64,000 nt of DNA from Bacteroidetes bacterium HGW-Bacteroidetes-10 (GTDB lineage: Bacteria; Bacteroidota; Bacteroidia; Bacteroidales; UBA932), in NCBI GenBank assembly GCA_002842695.1, contig PHDT01000002.1, forward strand, positions 62,001 through 126,000. The letters are read 5' to 3'. The position numbers were made by a program, and so were the translations under genes. The notes beneath the pieces are model-generated. The model was not told the origin of the DNA. It was given only the letters and a program-made list of their open reading frames with translations, and searched no databases. Each line of letters begins with the position of its first letter. Positions within the stretch are counted from its first letter, which is position 1. Positions 17,137-28,578 of the stretch are shown here, piece by piece.

Positions 17137-17601
17137 ATGAAAAGACAAACAATAGCGCTGGTGGCGCATGATAACAGAAAAAAGGACCTTATAGAGTGGG
17201 TGGAGTTTAACAAGGCTTCGCTTTTAAATCACAAACTGGTTTGCACTGGTACAACAGGCAGAATGGTTGAAGCAGCTTTGCTTCAAAACCGGTCAAAACA
17301 CGAGCCCAAACCAGATATCACATTGCTCAAGTCCGGCCCGCTTGGAGGAGACCAGCAGCTGGGAGCACTTATCTGCGAGGGAAAGGTAGATTTGCTGATA
17401 TTTCTGTGGGACCCCATGCAGCCGCAGCCTCATGATGTAGATGTCAAGGCTCTGCTGAGAATATCCAGCCTTTACAACATCCCTACAGCCACAAACAGAT
17501 CAACAGCAGATTTTATTATCTCATCGACACTCTTTGGGACAGATTACGAACCTCAGGTTAAATCATTTTCTGAGTATCTGGGAAGAAATGTTGAGATATA
17601 G
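17137..17601 (+). CDS. mgsA: Methylglyoxal synthase
   Basis: This 154-residue cytosolic enzyme converts dihydroxyacetone phosphate to methylglyoxal and phosphate, a bypass of lower glycolysis under phosphate limitation. It begins with the typical IALVAHDNRKKDLIEWV, where His and Asp are part of the active site. CTGTTGRMVE is the phosphate loop. SGPLGGDQQLGALI and LIFLWDPMQPQPHDVDV are strong family signatures. Length is normal. It ends 12 bp from the convergent 5-alpha-reductase-like gene. Confidence 0.95.
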   Translation: MKRQTIALVAHDNRKKDLIEWVEFNKASLLNHKLVCTGTTGRMVEAALLQNRSKHEPKPDITLLKSGPLGGDQQLGALICEGKVDLLIFLWDPMQPQPHDVDVKALLRISSLYNIPTATNRSTADFIISSTLFGTDYEPQVKSFSEYLGRNVEI

Positions 17602-17612
17602 GAGATAAATCC

Positions 17613-18401
17613 TTAGTAGATATAAGGGAATACACGTTTGAGCCGTCTCTCCTCAATGATTGCAGGATTGGCGGCTTTATGTTTTCTGTAGGTCGATGCA
17701 GCCCTGGGAACCAGGTTTGCGAATGTCCACCAGGCGAAAACTGCTCCGGGCAATGACCAGCACATAATCGCAAATCCGCTCCACTCAACAATCTCCCCAA
17801 AGTAATTTGCAGATGTGACACGGCGGAACAATCCACCGGCCGGAATGTAGTGACCACCGCTCTCTCCCCTGAGTGCTCCCTCTCTTCTCGCTTTTCTCAA
17901 CCTGCGGTCCGAATCGATATTGATCGCCATCCCTGTGAAATAGAGAAGGATTCCTGCAATAAATTGCGGAGTGGATAACCATTTCAGTCCGTCAAGGTAG
18001 TATCCGTCAGGCGCGAAAATGAAAAGCCATCCGCCCTGCATGGCAGCATTAACCACATTGAAGGTACATCCCATAAGAACTATTGAGAGTGGCATTTTGC
18101 TTTTGCCAACCAGCAGCAGCGGGTAGATAAATGCCCTGTGAAGATAGTGAAGCATGAAAAGGGAAAAGAGAAGAAGAGTAACTGCAGATGCCCCCTCTCC
18201 GTAAAAATACCAGATAAGGAGCATAAGAACAAAGACCGGAGCCTCCATCAGAAGCCATCCTGTTTTATTTGGAATTTTTTTGCCCCAGCCGGGTGACGAG
18301 AGCATGCCGTATCCAGCATCAATGAAACGCAGCGCGGCAAAGACTGCTGCGCCTGAAAGAACCATTATAATTAAGAGCCAGTTGAATGCATCCTGATTCA
18401 T
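17613..18401 (-). CDS. Steroid 5-alpha-reductase-like membrane protein
   Basis: This 262-residue polytopic membrane protein has about six to seven hydrophobic segments and belongs to the 3-oxo-5-alpha-steroid 4-dehydrogenase / DUF1295 superfamily. These are NADPH-dependent reductases of enone lipids. The C-terminal segment HYIPAGGLFRRVTSANYFGE then VEWSGFA is the conserved core (Gly-Gly-Leu-Phe, Asn-Tyr-Phe-Gly-Glu). HRAFIYPLL is the upstream conserved patch. It lies 12 bp after the thioesterase gene on the minus strand, so a role on membrane lipids is as likely as activity on sterols or bile acids. The substrate is unknown. Confidence 0.8.
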   Translation of the reverse strand: MNQDAFNWLLIIMVLSGAAVFAALRFIDAGYGMLSSPGWGKKIPNKTGWLLMEAPVFVLMLLIWYFYGEGASAVTLLLFSLFMLHYLHRAFIYPLLLVGKSKMPLSIVLMGCTFNVVNAAMQGGWLFIFAPDGYYLDGLKWLSTPQFIAGILLYFTGMAINIDSDRRLRKARREGALRGESGGHYIPAGGLFRRVTSANYFGEIVEWSGFAIMCWSLPGAVFAWWTFANLVPRAASTYRKHKAANPAIIEERRLKRVFPYIY

Positions 18402-18413
18402 GGCATTTGTTTT

Positions 18414-19145
18414 TTATCGTTTCTGATATTTTAGCTGAATCTGTGCAACTGATGTTTCACCGCGTCTTGCTTCAACAAAAATAGATTCGCCTGCCACGGA
18501 TGAATAAATGTCAATCTCTTCGCCCATACGGCTCTCTGAATTGAAATTTATAATAATTTCACTTATGAATATCTCTTTAATAAGTTCCTGATCGACTGAG
18601 TCTATGGCCCACTCCAGATATCTTGTGTTATTTGTATGAAGATTCAGGTCCATATCTGAGTATTCGACCCTTCTTCTTGCAGTGAGGGTCATATTTTCAG
18701 GAGAAATTAGCTTTGGAGCCGGTTCAGAAATAATGTCCACTTTGTTTACAGAGGGGTGATCATTGCCCAGGTGTTGCTCGATTCTCTGCAATCTTCTTGA
18801 TGCAGTTCCTATTATGAGCCAGGATGAGGTAATTTCTGCAAGTCTGTTGCCAAAAAGGTCATCCATCTTGTAGTCTCTCAGCCCAAATAATTTTTCGCTG
18901 CCCTTGTGCCATGTCTCCATTATGACCTCTTCCCGCCAGGCTGGCATCCTGTAAAACTTTACATGAACTCTGGAAAGCACCCAGAGGATTCCCTTTTCTA
19001 TAAGATTGTCGTAGCCGAAACCAAGCGAAGCCGCGTGTAAATTGGCCATTTCCTGAAGGTGATGCATGAATGAACATGGCTTGAGAAGTGCATTCATGTC
19101 TGTTTCGTAGCTCTTTACACAGAAGCTCTCCTGGAATACTTTCAT
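18414..19145 (-). CDS. Acyl-ACP thioesterase
   Basis: This 243-residue soluble enzyme hydrolyses acyl-acyl carrier protein to free fatty acid. It is built of two hot-dog domains. The first carries YETDMNALLKPCSFMHHLQEMANLH split over about 10-34 and WVLSRVHVKFYRMPAW. The second carries YSDMDLNLHTNNTRYLEWA, split over about 161-179, with the conserved Asn-His region of the plant FatA/FatB-like bacterial thioesterases. It is divergent from pyrG with a 108-bp gap and followed by the reductase-like gene at 12 bp. Confidence 0.88.
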   Translation of the reverse strand: MKVFQESFCVKSYETDMNALLKPCSFMHHLQEMANLHAASLGFGYDNLIEKGILWVLSRVHVKFYRMPAWREEVIMETWHKGSEKLFGLRDYKMDDLFGNRLAEITSSWLIIGTASRRLQRIEQHLGNDHPSVNKVDIISEPAPKLISPENMTLTARRRVEYSDMDLNLHTNNTRYLEWAIDSVDQELIKEIFISEIIINFNSESRMGEEIDIYSSVAGESIFVEARRGETSVAQIQLKYQKR

Positions 19146-19190
19146 TTTGATTTACTTTGATATTGTAATGAAGGCAAATTTACAGATTAA

Positions 19191-19222
19191 TTGCAAAAAA
19201 GAGGCAGAAAGTATTACCTTTG
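19191..19222 (+). promoter_or_regulatory. Bacteroidota-type promoter of pyrG
   Basis: TTGC at 19191-19194, a 20-bp gap, and TACCTTTG at 19215-19222 fit the phylum's promoter consensus. The leader to the pyrG ATG at 19254 is about 25 bases. Confidence 0.65.
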
Positions 19223-19235
19223 TATCCCTGTATAA

Positions 19236-20867
<1,632 letters not shown>

Positions 20868-20872
20868 TTTAC

Positions 20873-21661
20873 TTGAAAATGCAAAGTGTAACTACAAGAC
20901 TGATTACTTTACTGATAGCTCTGGTTTTACCATTTGCATTGAATGGGCAGAAACAGAGCAGGCCTGTCAAGGCCAAATCATACAGGGTAAAAGTTGTGGA
21001 AACCCTTCCTCACGATACAGGAGTTTATACCCAGGGTCTCTTCTTTTACGATGGTCAGCTTTTTGAAAGTTCAGGCCAGTATGGTCAGTCCTTCTTCAGA
21101 ATGGCCGACCTCAGAACCGGCTCTACTCTTCGCAGTTTTGCCCTGAATAAACAATATTTTGCAGAGGGTGCGGTTGCTCTTAACGGGAAATTGTTCCTCC
21201 TCACCTGGCTGGAAAAAACTGTCTTTGTATACGACCTTAAATCTTTTAAACAACTTGGAGCCATGCACAATCCAAGAGAGGGGTGGGGGCTCACAACCAA
21301 TGGCACTGAGCTTATCATGAGTGACGGCAGCGAGATACTCTATTTTCAGGACCCGTCAAATTTTCAGTCTAAAAGAACCGTTACGGTAAAACTGAACGGC
21401 AATCCCCTGAAGCAGCTTAACGAGCTGGAGTACATCAACGGAGAGATATGGGCAAATGTATACATGACTGATATGATTGCAATTATTGATCCGGCAACAG
21501 GAATAGTAAGGGCAACAGTAGACTGCAGAAATATTCTGCCTCAGTCACTGCGCACTTCAAGGACAGATGTTCTTAACGGAATTGCTTACAACCCTGCAGA
21601 TAAAAAGATCTACATCACCGGTAAATACTGGCCCAAACTTTTCAGAATCGAACTAAAGTAA
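20873..21661 (+). CDS. Glutaminyl-peptide cyclotransferase (beta-propeller type)
   Basis: This 262-residue exported enzyme cyclises N-terminal glutamine to pyroglutamate. It belongs to the plant/bacterial five-bladed propeller family (PF05096). The coded N-terminus (MKMQSVTTRLITLLIALVLPFALNGQ) is a signal peptide. Family landmarks are HDTGVYTQGLFFYDGQLFES, SGQYGQS, LNELEYINGEIWANVYMTD (two thirds along) and the closing DVLNGIAYNPADKKIYITGKYW. Glutamine cyclisation of exported protein N-termini is widespread in Bacteroidota. Its stop overlaps the 3' end of the convergent mnmD gene by 9 bp. Confidence 0.9.
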   Translation: MKMQSVTTRLITLLIALVLPFALNGQKQSRPVKAKSYRVKVVETLPHDTGVYTQGLFFYDGQLFESSGQYGQSFFRMADLRTGSTLRSFALNKQYFAEGAVALNGKLFLLTWLEKTVFVYDLKSFKQLGAMHNPREGWGLTTNGTELIMSDGSEILYFQDPSNFQSKRTVTVKLNGNPLKQLNELEYINGEIWANVYMTDMIAIIDPATGIVRATVDCRNILPQSLRTSRTDVLNGIAYNPADKKIYITGKYWPKLFRIELK

Positions 21662-22357
21662 TTCCGGCTTCACGGCACGAACCATGTGCCTCTTTCCCTT
21701 TGGTCCCCTCAGTCTTGACACTTCAAATCCCGCCTCTCTGAGCGTAGTTTTTACTGTGCCTTTTGATGAGTAGGTAACAAGTACACCACCACTTTGCATT
21801 GAGTCAAAAATAGTTTTGAAATTCTTCAGACTCCACAGCTCCGGCTGAAGGTCCGGTGCAAATGCATCAAAATATACCAGGTTAAATTTTCCGGCAACAA
21901 GCTTAGGAAGGGCATCGCAAATATCATCCTCAATCTTTAGCAATGTCATGTTTTTGAGTACTACCGATTCCTCTTCCCACTCTGCGCCGTGAATTGCAGC
22001 TGAAAGAATTTTTGCCTTATGTCTGGTTTTTTCAAAGAGAGAGGGGTGGTCCAGCATCTCTATCTCTTCCGGAGTTACCGGATATTTTTCAATTGTTGTG
22101 TAATGAAAAGAAACAGCAGGGTTCTCATATGCGTGCAGAGCAGTCAGCAGGCAGTTGAGCCCGGTTCCGAATCCAATCTCCAGAATTCTTATGCTTTTAT
22201 CCTCACCAAGAGTGCTCACCAGATATTCAAGGCCGGCCCCTGTATAGATATGCCTGCTCTCGGTTACTGCACCAAACATTGAGTGGTATGACTCATCTGC
22301 ATCGGTGAGGGAAAGTGTCCTTGAACCATCTTCACTTGTAACTACACGTCTTTTCAT
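21653..22357 (-). CDS. mnmD: tRNA U34 5-methylaminomethyl-2-thiouridine methyltransferase MnmD
   Basis: This 234-residue SAM-dependent methyltransferase performs the last step of mnm5s2U34 wobble modification. In E. coli this domain is the N-terminal half of MnmC; here it stands alone without the FAD oxidase half. SAM binding is seen in ILEIGFGTGLNCLLTAL (about 55-71). The family-specific FNLVYFDAFAPDLQPELWS (about 157-175) follows. The C-terminal SSKGTVKTTLREAGFEVSRL is also diagnostic. The start ATG is at 22357, divergent from secA. Confidence 0.92.
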   Translation of the reverse strand: MKRRVVTSEDGSRTLSLTDADESYHSMFGAVTESRHIYTGAGLEYLVSTLGEDKSIRILEIGFGTGLNCLLTALHAYENPAVSFHYTTIEKYPVTPEEIEMLDHPSLFEKTRHKAKILSAAIHGAEWEEESVVLKNMTLLKIEDDICDALPKLVAGKFNLVYFDAFAPDLQPELWSLKNFKTIFDSMQSGGVLVTYSSKGTVKTTLREAGFEVSRLRGPKGKRHMVRAVKPELL

Positions 22358-22413
22358 ATTTGAATCTTAATGAGATAATCTCCGCAAATTTACGATGTTT
22401 CTCTCTATTTTTT

Positions 22414-22422
22414 TATCTTTGC
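22414..22422 (+). promoter_or_regulatory. Probable -7 element of secA
   Basis: TATCTTTGC is an exact match to TAnnTTTGC, 38 bp before the secA ATG, in the mnmD/secA divergent gap. No clear -33 TTG is seen at the usual spacing. Confidence 0.5.
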
Positions 22423-22459
22423 AAGTTAGTCAAAAGTAACAATAATAATTTCGGCATAC

Positions 22460-25400
22460 ATGGCACTAATTACGGGTCTGTTAAAGAAGTTCTTCGGAAC
22501 CAAGGCAGACAGAGACTTAAAAGAGATACAGCCTTTCGTGACAAAAATTCACGAGGCATACGAGAGGATTGATAAACTGACAAATGATGAGCTCAGGCAG
22601 GAGACATTACGTCTTAAGGGCGTCATTGCTGCAAGAATAGCAGAGGATGAGGAGCGAAAGAGAGAACTCAGATCCAGACTCGAAGATGTGATGATTGATG
22701 TCTCTGAAAAAGAGGCGCTTGCAACAGAGGTGGACAAACTCACCAAGAGAGTGGATGAACTTATTGAAGAGGCTCTTCTTGATGTGCTTCCCGAGGCATT
22801 TGCAATAATGAAATCTACTGCCCGCCGCTTCAAGGAGAACTCAGAAATTGAAGTTTCTGCATGGGACCTTGACAGGGATCTTGCTGCCAAACACGACTTT
22901 GTATCAATTTCCGGAGAGAAGGCTATATGGAAAAATAGCTGGCTTGCAGGCGGAAACAGGATTGTCTGGGATATGGTACATTATGATGTACAGCTCTTTG
23001 GTGGTGTTGTTCTCCACCAGGGTAAAATTGCAGAGATGGCTACCGGTGAGGGTAAAACTCTCGTGGCAACTCTCCCTGTATTCCTGAATGCACTTGCCGG
23101 CAAAGGTGTTCATGTGGTTACTGTGAATGACTATCTGTCAAAACGTGACTCGGAGTGGATGGGACCTCTTTATCAGTTCCACGGACTGAGAGTGGACTGC
23201 ATAGACAAACATGAACCCAACTCGGAATCAAGAAAATATGCATACAAGGCAGATATTACATTTGGAACAAACAATGAGTTTGGATTCGACTATCTGCGCG
23301 ATAATATGGCAATCAATCCGGAGGACCTGGTTCAGAGAAAGCACCATTATGCAATTGTGGATGAGGTTGACTCAGTCCTCATTGACGATGCAAGAACACC
23401 TCTCATTATTTCCGGACCTGTTCCTAGGGGTGATGACCAGCAGTTCAACGAATACAAACCATTCGTAGAGAGAATATACAGCGCCCAGAGAAATCTGGTA
23501 ACTCAGCTTCTGAATGAAGCCAAGAAAAAAATTGCAGAGGGTGACGAAACCGAAGGCGGAAAGTTACTGCTCAGAGCACATAAGGGATTGCCAAAATACA
23601 ATCCTCTCATCAAATACCTGAGCGAGGCAGGCATGAAGCAGATTCTCTCCAAGACAGAGAACTACTACATGCAGGACAATAACAAACAGATGCATATCAT
23701 CACAGATGAACTCTTCTTTGTTATTGAAGAAAAACAGAAATCTGTAGAGCTCACTGACAAGGGTCACGAACTTATCTCAAAAAGTGTAAGCGACAACAGA
23801 TTCTTCATACTTCCTGACATTGGCTCAGAGATTTCAGAGATGGAGAAGAGAGACCTTACTCCTGAGGAGAAACTTACAGCCAAGGATGCGCTCCTTGCAG
23901 ACTACGCTATCAAGAGTGAAAGGGTTCACACGGTTAATCAGCTCCTCAAGGCATACACCATGTTCGAAAAGGATGTGGAGTATGTTGTAATGGACAACAA
24001 GATAAAGATTGTAGATGAACAGACAGGCCGTATTCTCGAGGGCAGAAGATACTCGGACGGACTGCACCAGGCAATTGAGGCCAAGGAGAGTGTTAAGGTG
24101 GAGGCTGCAACCCAGACCTTCGCAACCATTACCCTTCAGAACTACTTCAGAATGTACCACAAGCTTTCTGGTATGACAGGTACAGCCGAGACAGAAGCGG
24201 GTGAGTTCTGGTCAATTTACAAGCTAGATGTAGTGGTTATCCCAACAAACCGTCCTATCTCAAGGAAGGATATGGATGACCTTATTTACAAGACAAAGAG
24301 AGAGAAGTACAATGCGGTTATTGACGAAATAGTAAAGCTGACTGCAGCAGGCCGTCCGGTTTTGGTTGGTACCACATCCGTTGAGGTGTCTGAGCTCCTG
24401 AGCAGGATGCTCAAGATAAGGGGAATCAAGCATAACGTTCTGAATGCAAAACAGCATGCACGCGAGGCCGAGATAGTTGCAGAGGCAGGTCAGCCTTCAT
24501 CAGTTACTATTGCAACGAACATGGCAGGTCGTGGTACCGACATTAAACTTGGTACTGGCGTTAAAGAGGCAGGCGGTCTTGCAATCATTGGTACGGAAAG
24601 ACACGATTCAAGGCGTGTTGACCGTCAGCTGAGAGGACGTGCCGGTCGTCAGGGGGACCCCGGAACTTCAAGTTTCTATGTTTCACTGGAGGACGACCTT
24701 ATGAGGCTCTTCGGCTCTGAGAGAATCGCCGGACTTGTAGACAGAATGGGTCTCAAGGAGGGAGAGGTTCTTCAGCATTCAATGCTCTCAAAATCAATTG
24801 AGCGTGCACAGCGCAAGGTAGAGGAGAATAACTTCGGAATCCGTAAGAGACTCCTCGAATATGACGACGTAATGAACTCCCAGAGGGAGGTTATCTATAC
24901 CAGAAGACGGAATGCCCTTTACGGAGAGAGAATAGATGTAGACGTTCAGAACATGATTAACGACTACTGCGAAGCACTGGTAAATGCAAACCATGGCGGA
25001 ACCGATTATGAGAGTTTCTCTTATGAAGTTATCCGTCAGCTTTCAATTGAACCGGGAGTTGATGAAGCAACTTACAACAAAGGAACTGCAGACGAGGTTA
25101 CAGACGCACTGCTTAAGAACCTGCACGCAGTTCACGAAAGAAGAATTGAGGTTCTTGTTCAGCAGGCATGGCCAATAATGAAGCAGATATACGAGACTCA
25201 GAGTGCAACTTATGAAAATATTGCAATTCCTGTAAGCGACGGCAACAAAATCATGCAGCTTGTTGTTAATCTCAAAAAGGCATACGAAAGCAACGGAAAG
25301 GAACTTGGAAGAGCTCTCAATAAGTCCATAACTCTTCATTTAATTGACGAACACTGGAAGGAGCACCTCAGGGAGATGGATGACCTTAAACAGTCTGTGC

Positions 25401-25747
25401 AGAATGCTACTTACGAACAGAAAGACCCTCTTCTTATTTATAAATTTGAGAGTTTTCAGCTGTTTAAGACCATGCTTGACAAGATAAGCAGAGATGTTCT
25501 TGCATTCCTTCTCAAGGCACACATTCCTTTGAGGGAGACTCAGAAAGAGCCTGTGACAGTAAGAGAGGAGCAGAAGAAAAAGACAGACCTTAGCAGAATG
25601 CAGACATCCAGACAGGATCTTGCAACATCTGCAGGTGAGCCAAAGACACAGGCTCCTGTCCATGTAGAGAAGAGGGTTGGCAGAAATGATCCTTGTCCTT
25701 GCGGAAGCGGCAAAAAGTACAAAAGTTGCCATGGTGCCAACAGTTAG
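22460..25747 (+). CDS. secA: Preprotein translocase ATPase SecA
   Basis: This 1095-residue motor drives proteins through SecYEG. It is longer than E. coli SecA (901), as usual for this phylum, with extra sequence at about 330-420. Walker A is [15 protein letters not shown] (about 192), and Walker [19 protein letters not shown] follows. The helicase C half has [13 protein letters not shown] and [13 protein letters not shown]. The C-terminal zinc tail [18 protein letters not shown] is complete, so SecB/ribosome-type contacts are possible. It precedes lpd by 21 bp. Confidence 0.97.
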   Translation: MALITGLLKKFFGTKADRDLKEIQPFVTKIHEAYERIDKLTNDELRQETLRLKGVIAARIAEDEERKRELRSRLEDVMIDVSEKEALATEVDKLTKRVDELIEEALLDVLPEAFAIMKSTARRFKENSEIEVSAWDLDRDLAAKHDFVSISGEKAIWKNSWLAGGNRIVWDMVHYDVQLFGGVVLHQGKIAEMATGEGKTLVATLPVFLNALAGKGVHVVTVNDYLSKRDSEWMGPLYQFHGLRVDCIDKHEPNSESRKYAYKADITFGTNNEFGFDYLRDNMAINPEDLVQRKHHYAIVDEVDSVLIDDARTPLIISGPVPRGDDQQFNEYKPFVERIYSAQRNLVTQLLNEAKKKIAEGDETEGGKLLLRAHKGLPKYNPLIKYLSEAGMKQILSKTENYYMQDNNKQMHIITDELFFVIEEKQKSVELTDKGHELISKSVSDNRFFILPDIGSEISEMEKRDLTPEEKLTAKDALLADYAIKSERVHTVNQLLKAYTMFEKDVEYVVMDNKIKIVDEQTGRILEGRRYSDGLHQAIEAKESVKVEAATQTFATITLQNYFRMYHKLSGMTGTAETEAGEFWSIYKLDVVVIPTNRPISRKDMDDLIYKTKREKYNAVIDEIVKLTAAGRPVLVGTTSVEVSELLSRMLKIRGIKHNVLNAKQHAREAEIVAEAGQPSSVTIATNMAGRGTDIKLGTGVKEAGGLAIIGTERHDSRRVDRQLRGRAGRQGDPGTSSFYVSLEDDLMRLFGSERIAGLVDRMGLKEGEVLQHSMLSKSIERAQRKVEENNFGIRKRLLEYDDVMNSQREVIYTRRRNALYGERIDVDVQNMINDYCEALVNANHGGTDYESFSYEVIRQLSIEPGVDEATYNKGTADEVTDALLKNLHAVHERRIEVLVQQAWPIMKQIYETQSATYENIAIPVSDGNKIMQLVVNLKKAYESNGKELGRALNKSITLHLIDEHWKEHLREMDDLKQSVQNATYEQKDPLLIYKFESFQLFKTMLDKISRDVLAFLLKAHIPLRETQKEPVTVREEQKKKTDLSRMQTSRQDLATSAGEPKTQAPVHVEKRVGRNDPCPCGSGKKYKSCHGANS

Positions 25748-25768
25748 TATTAATTTAAATGTTTAAAA

Positions 25769-27157
25769 ATGTTTGATTTAGTTGTAATAGGATCCGGCCC
25801 CGGAGGATATGTGGCTGCAATACGCGCAAGTCAGCTGGGAATGAATACAGCAGTTATAGAGAGAAGTGAGCTGGGAGGAATATGTCTTAACTGGGGATGT
25901 ATCCCAACCAAGGCTTTGCTCAAAAGCGTTCAGGCTCTTCACTATGCGCAGCACTCTGCAGACTATGGTTTTTCAATCGAAGGAGAGATTAAGCCAGATC
26001 TGTCAAAGATTGTTGAGAGAAGCAGGGGAGTATCGGCAAATATGAGCCGTGGTATTGAATACCTTTTCAAAAAGAATAAGATTGCTGTTATTCAGGGTAG
26101 CGGAAAGCTGGCCGGTGATGGCAAAATTGAAGTTAAAGCTGCAGATGGAACCGTTTCAGTTGTTGAGGCTAAGAACATCATTATAGCAACCGGTGCAAGG
26201 GCAAATTCGCTTCCTTTCGCTCCGGTAGACGGCAAAAAGATTATCTCATACAGACAGGCTCTGGTTCCTGAAACACTTCCAAAAAGCCTTGCTGTTATTG
26301 GTTCAGGTGCTATTGGCAGCGAGCTTGCATATTTCTACAGGTCTCTGGGAACTGAGGTGCATCTGATAGAGTACCTTGACGCAATTGTTCCTCTTGAAGA
26401 CGAAGAGGTTTCTGCTCAGCTGAGCAGATCTTTCAGAAAGATGGGCATGAAAGTGATGGTCTCTTCTCAGGTGAAGAGTGTTGATATATCCGGAGAGATG
26501 TGCCGCCTTACCATTCAGACCAAAAAAGGTGAGGAGATAATTGAGACTGAGAAAGTGCTCTCTGCCGTTGGTATTGTTTCAAACATCGAAAATCTTGGAC
26601 TGGAGGAGCTGGGAATCGCAGTTGAGAGAGGCAAGATTAAAGTTGACGGTAAATATATGACCAATGTTCCCGGCGTTTTCGCTATTGGTGATGTTATAGC
26701 TACCCCTGCGCTTGCTCACGTCGCTTCCGCAGAGGGGATAAGCTGCGTGGAACAGATTGCCGGACTCAATCCGCATCCTGTTAACTACTCCAACATTCCG
26801 GGTTGCACATACACATCGCCGGAGATAGGCTCTGTTGGAATTACAGAGAAGATTGCAAAAGAGAGAGGAATCGAGTATAAAGTTGGAAAATTCCCATTTA
26901 CGGCATCAGGAAAAGCCGCCGCTTCAGGCGACAAAGATGGCTTTGTAAAGCTGATAGTTGATGCCGGAAGCGATGAGATTCTGGGAGCACACCTAATAGG
27001 GGCCAATGTAACCGAGATGGTTTCCGGAATTGTAGTGGCACGCAATTTGGGAGTCAAGGCCCGTGACTTTATCCATTCTGTACATCCTCACCCTACAATG
27101 AGCGAGGCAATAATGGAGGCAGCCGCAGCAGCACACGGAGAGGTAATTCATATTTAA
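25769..27157 (+). CDS. lpdA: Dihydrolipoyl dehydrogenase
   Basis: This 462-residue flavoenzyme is the E3 component of 2-oxo-acid dehydrogenase or glycine cleavage complexes. The FAD site VIGSGPGGYVAAIRA is at residues 6-20. The redox disulfide lies in GGICLNWGCIPTKALL (about Cys40/Cys45). The NAD site is LAVIGSGAIGSELA (about 176). The C-terminal HPHPTMSEAIMEA gives the catalytic His-Glu pair. No E1 or E2 gene is adjacent, so the partner complex cannot be told. Confidence 0.94.
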   Translation: MFDLVVIGSGPGGYVAAIRASQLGMNTAVIERSELGGICLNWGCIPTKALLKSVQALHYAQHSADYGFSIEGEIKPDLSKIVERSRGVSANMSRGIEYLFKKNKIAVIQGSGKLAGDGKIEVKAADGTVSVVEAKNIIIATGARANSLPFAPVDGKKIISYRQALVPETLPKSLAVIGSGAIGSELAYFYRSLGTEVHLIEYLDAIVPLEDEEVSAQLSRSFRKMGMKVMVSSQVKSVDISGEMCRLTIQTKKGEEIIETEKVLSAVGIVSNIENLGLEELGIAVERGKIKVDGKYMTNVPGVFAIGDVIATPALAHVASAEGISCVEQIAGLNPHPVNYSNIPGCTYTSPEIGSVGITEKIAKERGIEYKVGKFPFTASGKAAASGDKDGFVKLIVDAGSDEILGAHLIGANVTEMVSGIVVARNLGVKARDFIHSVHPHPTMSEAIMEAAAAAHGEVIHI

Positions 27158-27167
27158 TTTTATACAT

Positions 27168-27569
27168 ATGGCTAAAAACGAAGTAGTTCCGCAGATAAAT
27201 GAGGTTAACCGGATTGCCGGCGGAACCGAGTTAAGAGGCACGCTCGTTACAACAAGCGACATTAGGATTGACGGCTTTTTTGAAGGCAAAATCCAGACAA
27301 GAGGCAAAGTTGTAATTGGTGAAAACGCACAGTTTATTGGAGATCTTTTCTGCGGAAGCGCAGATGTCTGGGGAAAGATGGAGGGTAATCTTGTAACAGG
27401 CCATCAGGCTGCATTCAAGAGTAAAGCCAGATTTGAGGGAGCTCTGCAATGCAGCAGAATTTTCATTGAAGATGGAGCTCACTTCAACGGTACCTGCAAA
27501 ATGATATCCGAAGAGGAGTATAGCCAGATGGTCGAAAAATATAACAGCTCTGCCAAGAATCTGAGGTAG
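27168..27569 (+). CDS. Bactofilin
   Basis: This 133-residue polymer-forming cytoskeletal protein should make non-nucleotide-dependent filaments on the inner membrane. A flexible N-terminus (about 1-20) is followed by the bactofilin core: GTELRGTLVTTSDIRIDGFF, then GKVVIGENAQFIGDL and KSKARFEGALQCSRIFIEDG, a regular six-residue beta-helix. The tail KYNSSAKNLR is short. It starts 10 bp after lpdA. Many bactofilins work with an M23 peptidase; none is adjacent here. Confidence 0.88.
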   Translation: MAKNEVVPQINEVNRIAGGTELRGTLVTTSDIRIDGFFEGKIQTRGKVVIGENAQFIGDLFCGSADVWGKMEGNLVTGHQAAFKSKARFEGALQCSRIFIEDGAHFNGTCKMISEEEYSQMVEKYNSSAKNLR

Positions 27570-27603
27570 ATCCGGCAGAGCCGTTAATAATGCTTAACAG
27601 TTA

Positions 27604-28578
27604 TTACTGTGAAGGAGCGTCTGAATTCAGGCGCTCTTTTATTTTATAGTGATTTCTCTCTGAACTGTTCCTTGAAACAAGTTCTCCAAGGAATCCGGCC
27701 AGAAAGAGTTGCATGCCAATAATGAGTGCAACCAGCGAAACATAGAATAGCGGCTGGTCTGTTACCGGGCGAAATTTTAGTCCGTTTGCCTGGGAAATAA
27801 GTTTATCGGCTATGAGATATACACTGGTGGCGAATCCAATCATAAATGTGAGAGTGCCAAAAGTTCCGAAAAAGTGCATTGGCCTTTTTCCGAACTTTGA
27901 AAGGAACCAGAGAGTCATTAGGTCCAGAAAACCATTTACGAATCTGTCCATTCCAAACTTGCTCTTGCCGAACTTACGGGCCTGATGTTTAACAGCTTTC
28001 TCGCCAATATTTCTGAAGCCTGCATTCTTGGCCAGAAACGGAATATACCTGTGCATCTCACCGTAAACTTCAATGTTCTTTACAACCTCGCGCCTGTATG
28101 ATTTAAGACCGCAGTTCATGTCGTGCAGCTTAATTCCGGTAACACGCCTGGCTGTTGCATTATAGATTTTCGAAGGGAGATTCTTGGCAAGTCTGTTGTC
28201 TTTTCTTCTTTTTTTCCATCCTGAAACCAGGTCGTAATTGTCATTAACAATCATGCTGTAAAGCTCAGGAATCTCTTCAGGACTATCCTGAAGATCTGCA
28301 TCCATTGTAATAACAACATTACCCTGAGCCGCCTCAAAACCGGTATAAAGAGCAGCAGATTTTCCATAATTTCTGCTAAAGCGGATACCTTTAACGGCAG
28401 GATATTTTCCGGACTCTTTGCGGATTACTTCCCATGACGTGTCCGTACTGCCGTCATCTATAAGAATGACTTCGTACTTTAAGTTCTGTGAGGCAAGAGT
28501 TGAGTCAATCCAGCCCAGAAGCTCAGGGAGCGACTCCTCCTCGTTGAATAATGCAATTACTATTGAGAGATCCATCAT
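27604..28578 (-). CDS. GT2 glycosyltransferase, DPM1/ArnC-like
   Basis: This 324-residue membrane glycosyltransferase probably transfers a sugar to polyprenyl phosphate. The GT-A domain (1-230) begins LSIVIALFNEEESLPELL and has the ILIDDGSTDTSWEVI loop, and MDADLQDSPEEIPELY holds the DxD metal site. HDMNCGLKSYRREV is typical of this subgroup. Two transmembrane helices at about 233-255 and 268-300 close the protein. It abuts the DUF4199 gene upstream on the same strand, a pair common in this phylum. The sugar is unknown. Confidence 0.88.
   Translation of the reverse strand: MMDLSIVIALFNEEESLPELLGWIDSTLASQNLKYEVILIDDGSTDTSWEVIRKESGKYPAVKGIRFSRNYGKSAALYTGFEAAQGNVVITMDADLQDSPEEIPELYSMIVNDNYDLVSGWKKRRKDNRLAKNLPSKIYNATARRVTGIKLHDMNCGLKSYRREVVKNIEVYGEMHRYIPFLAKNAGFRNIGEKAVKHQARKFGKSKFGMDRFVNGFLDLMTLWFLSKFGKRPMHFFGTFGTLTFMIGFATSVYLIADKLISQANGLKFRPVTDQPLFYVSLVALIIGMQLFLAGFLGELVSRNSSERNHYKIKERLNSDAPSQ
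27611..27646 (+). terminator. Intrinsic terminator after bactofilin
   Basis: GAGCG-T-CTGAA and TTCAG-G-CGCTC (27615-27636) form a near-perfect stem with a G-U pair, followed by a T-rich tail. It lies inside the last codons of the convergent glycosyltransferase gene, so the 3' end of that gene doubles as terminator. Confidence 0.6.

Noticed and set aside
21653-21661. Assembly error at the overlapping ends of the cyclotransferase and mnmD genes
   Set aside because: Both proteins end with family-normal C-termini; a 9-bp convergent overlap is ordinary.
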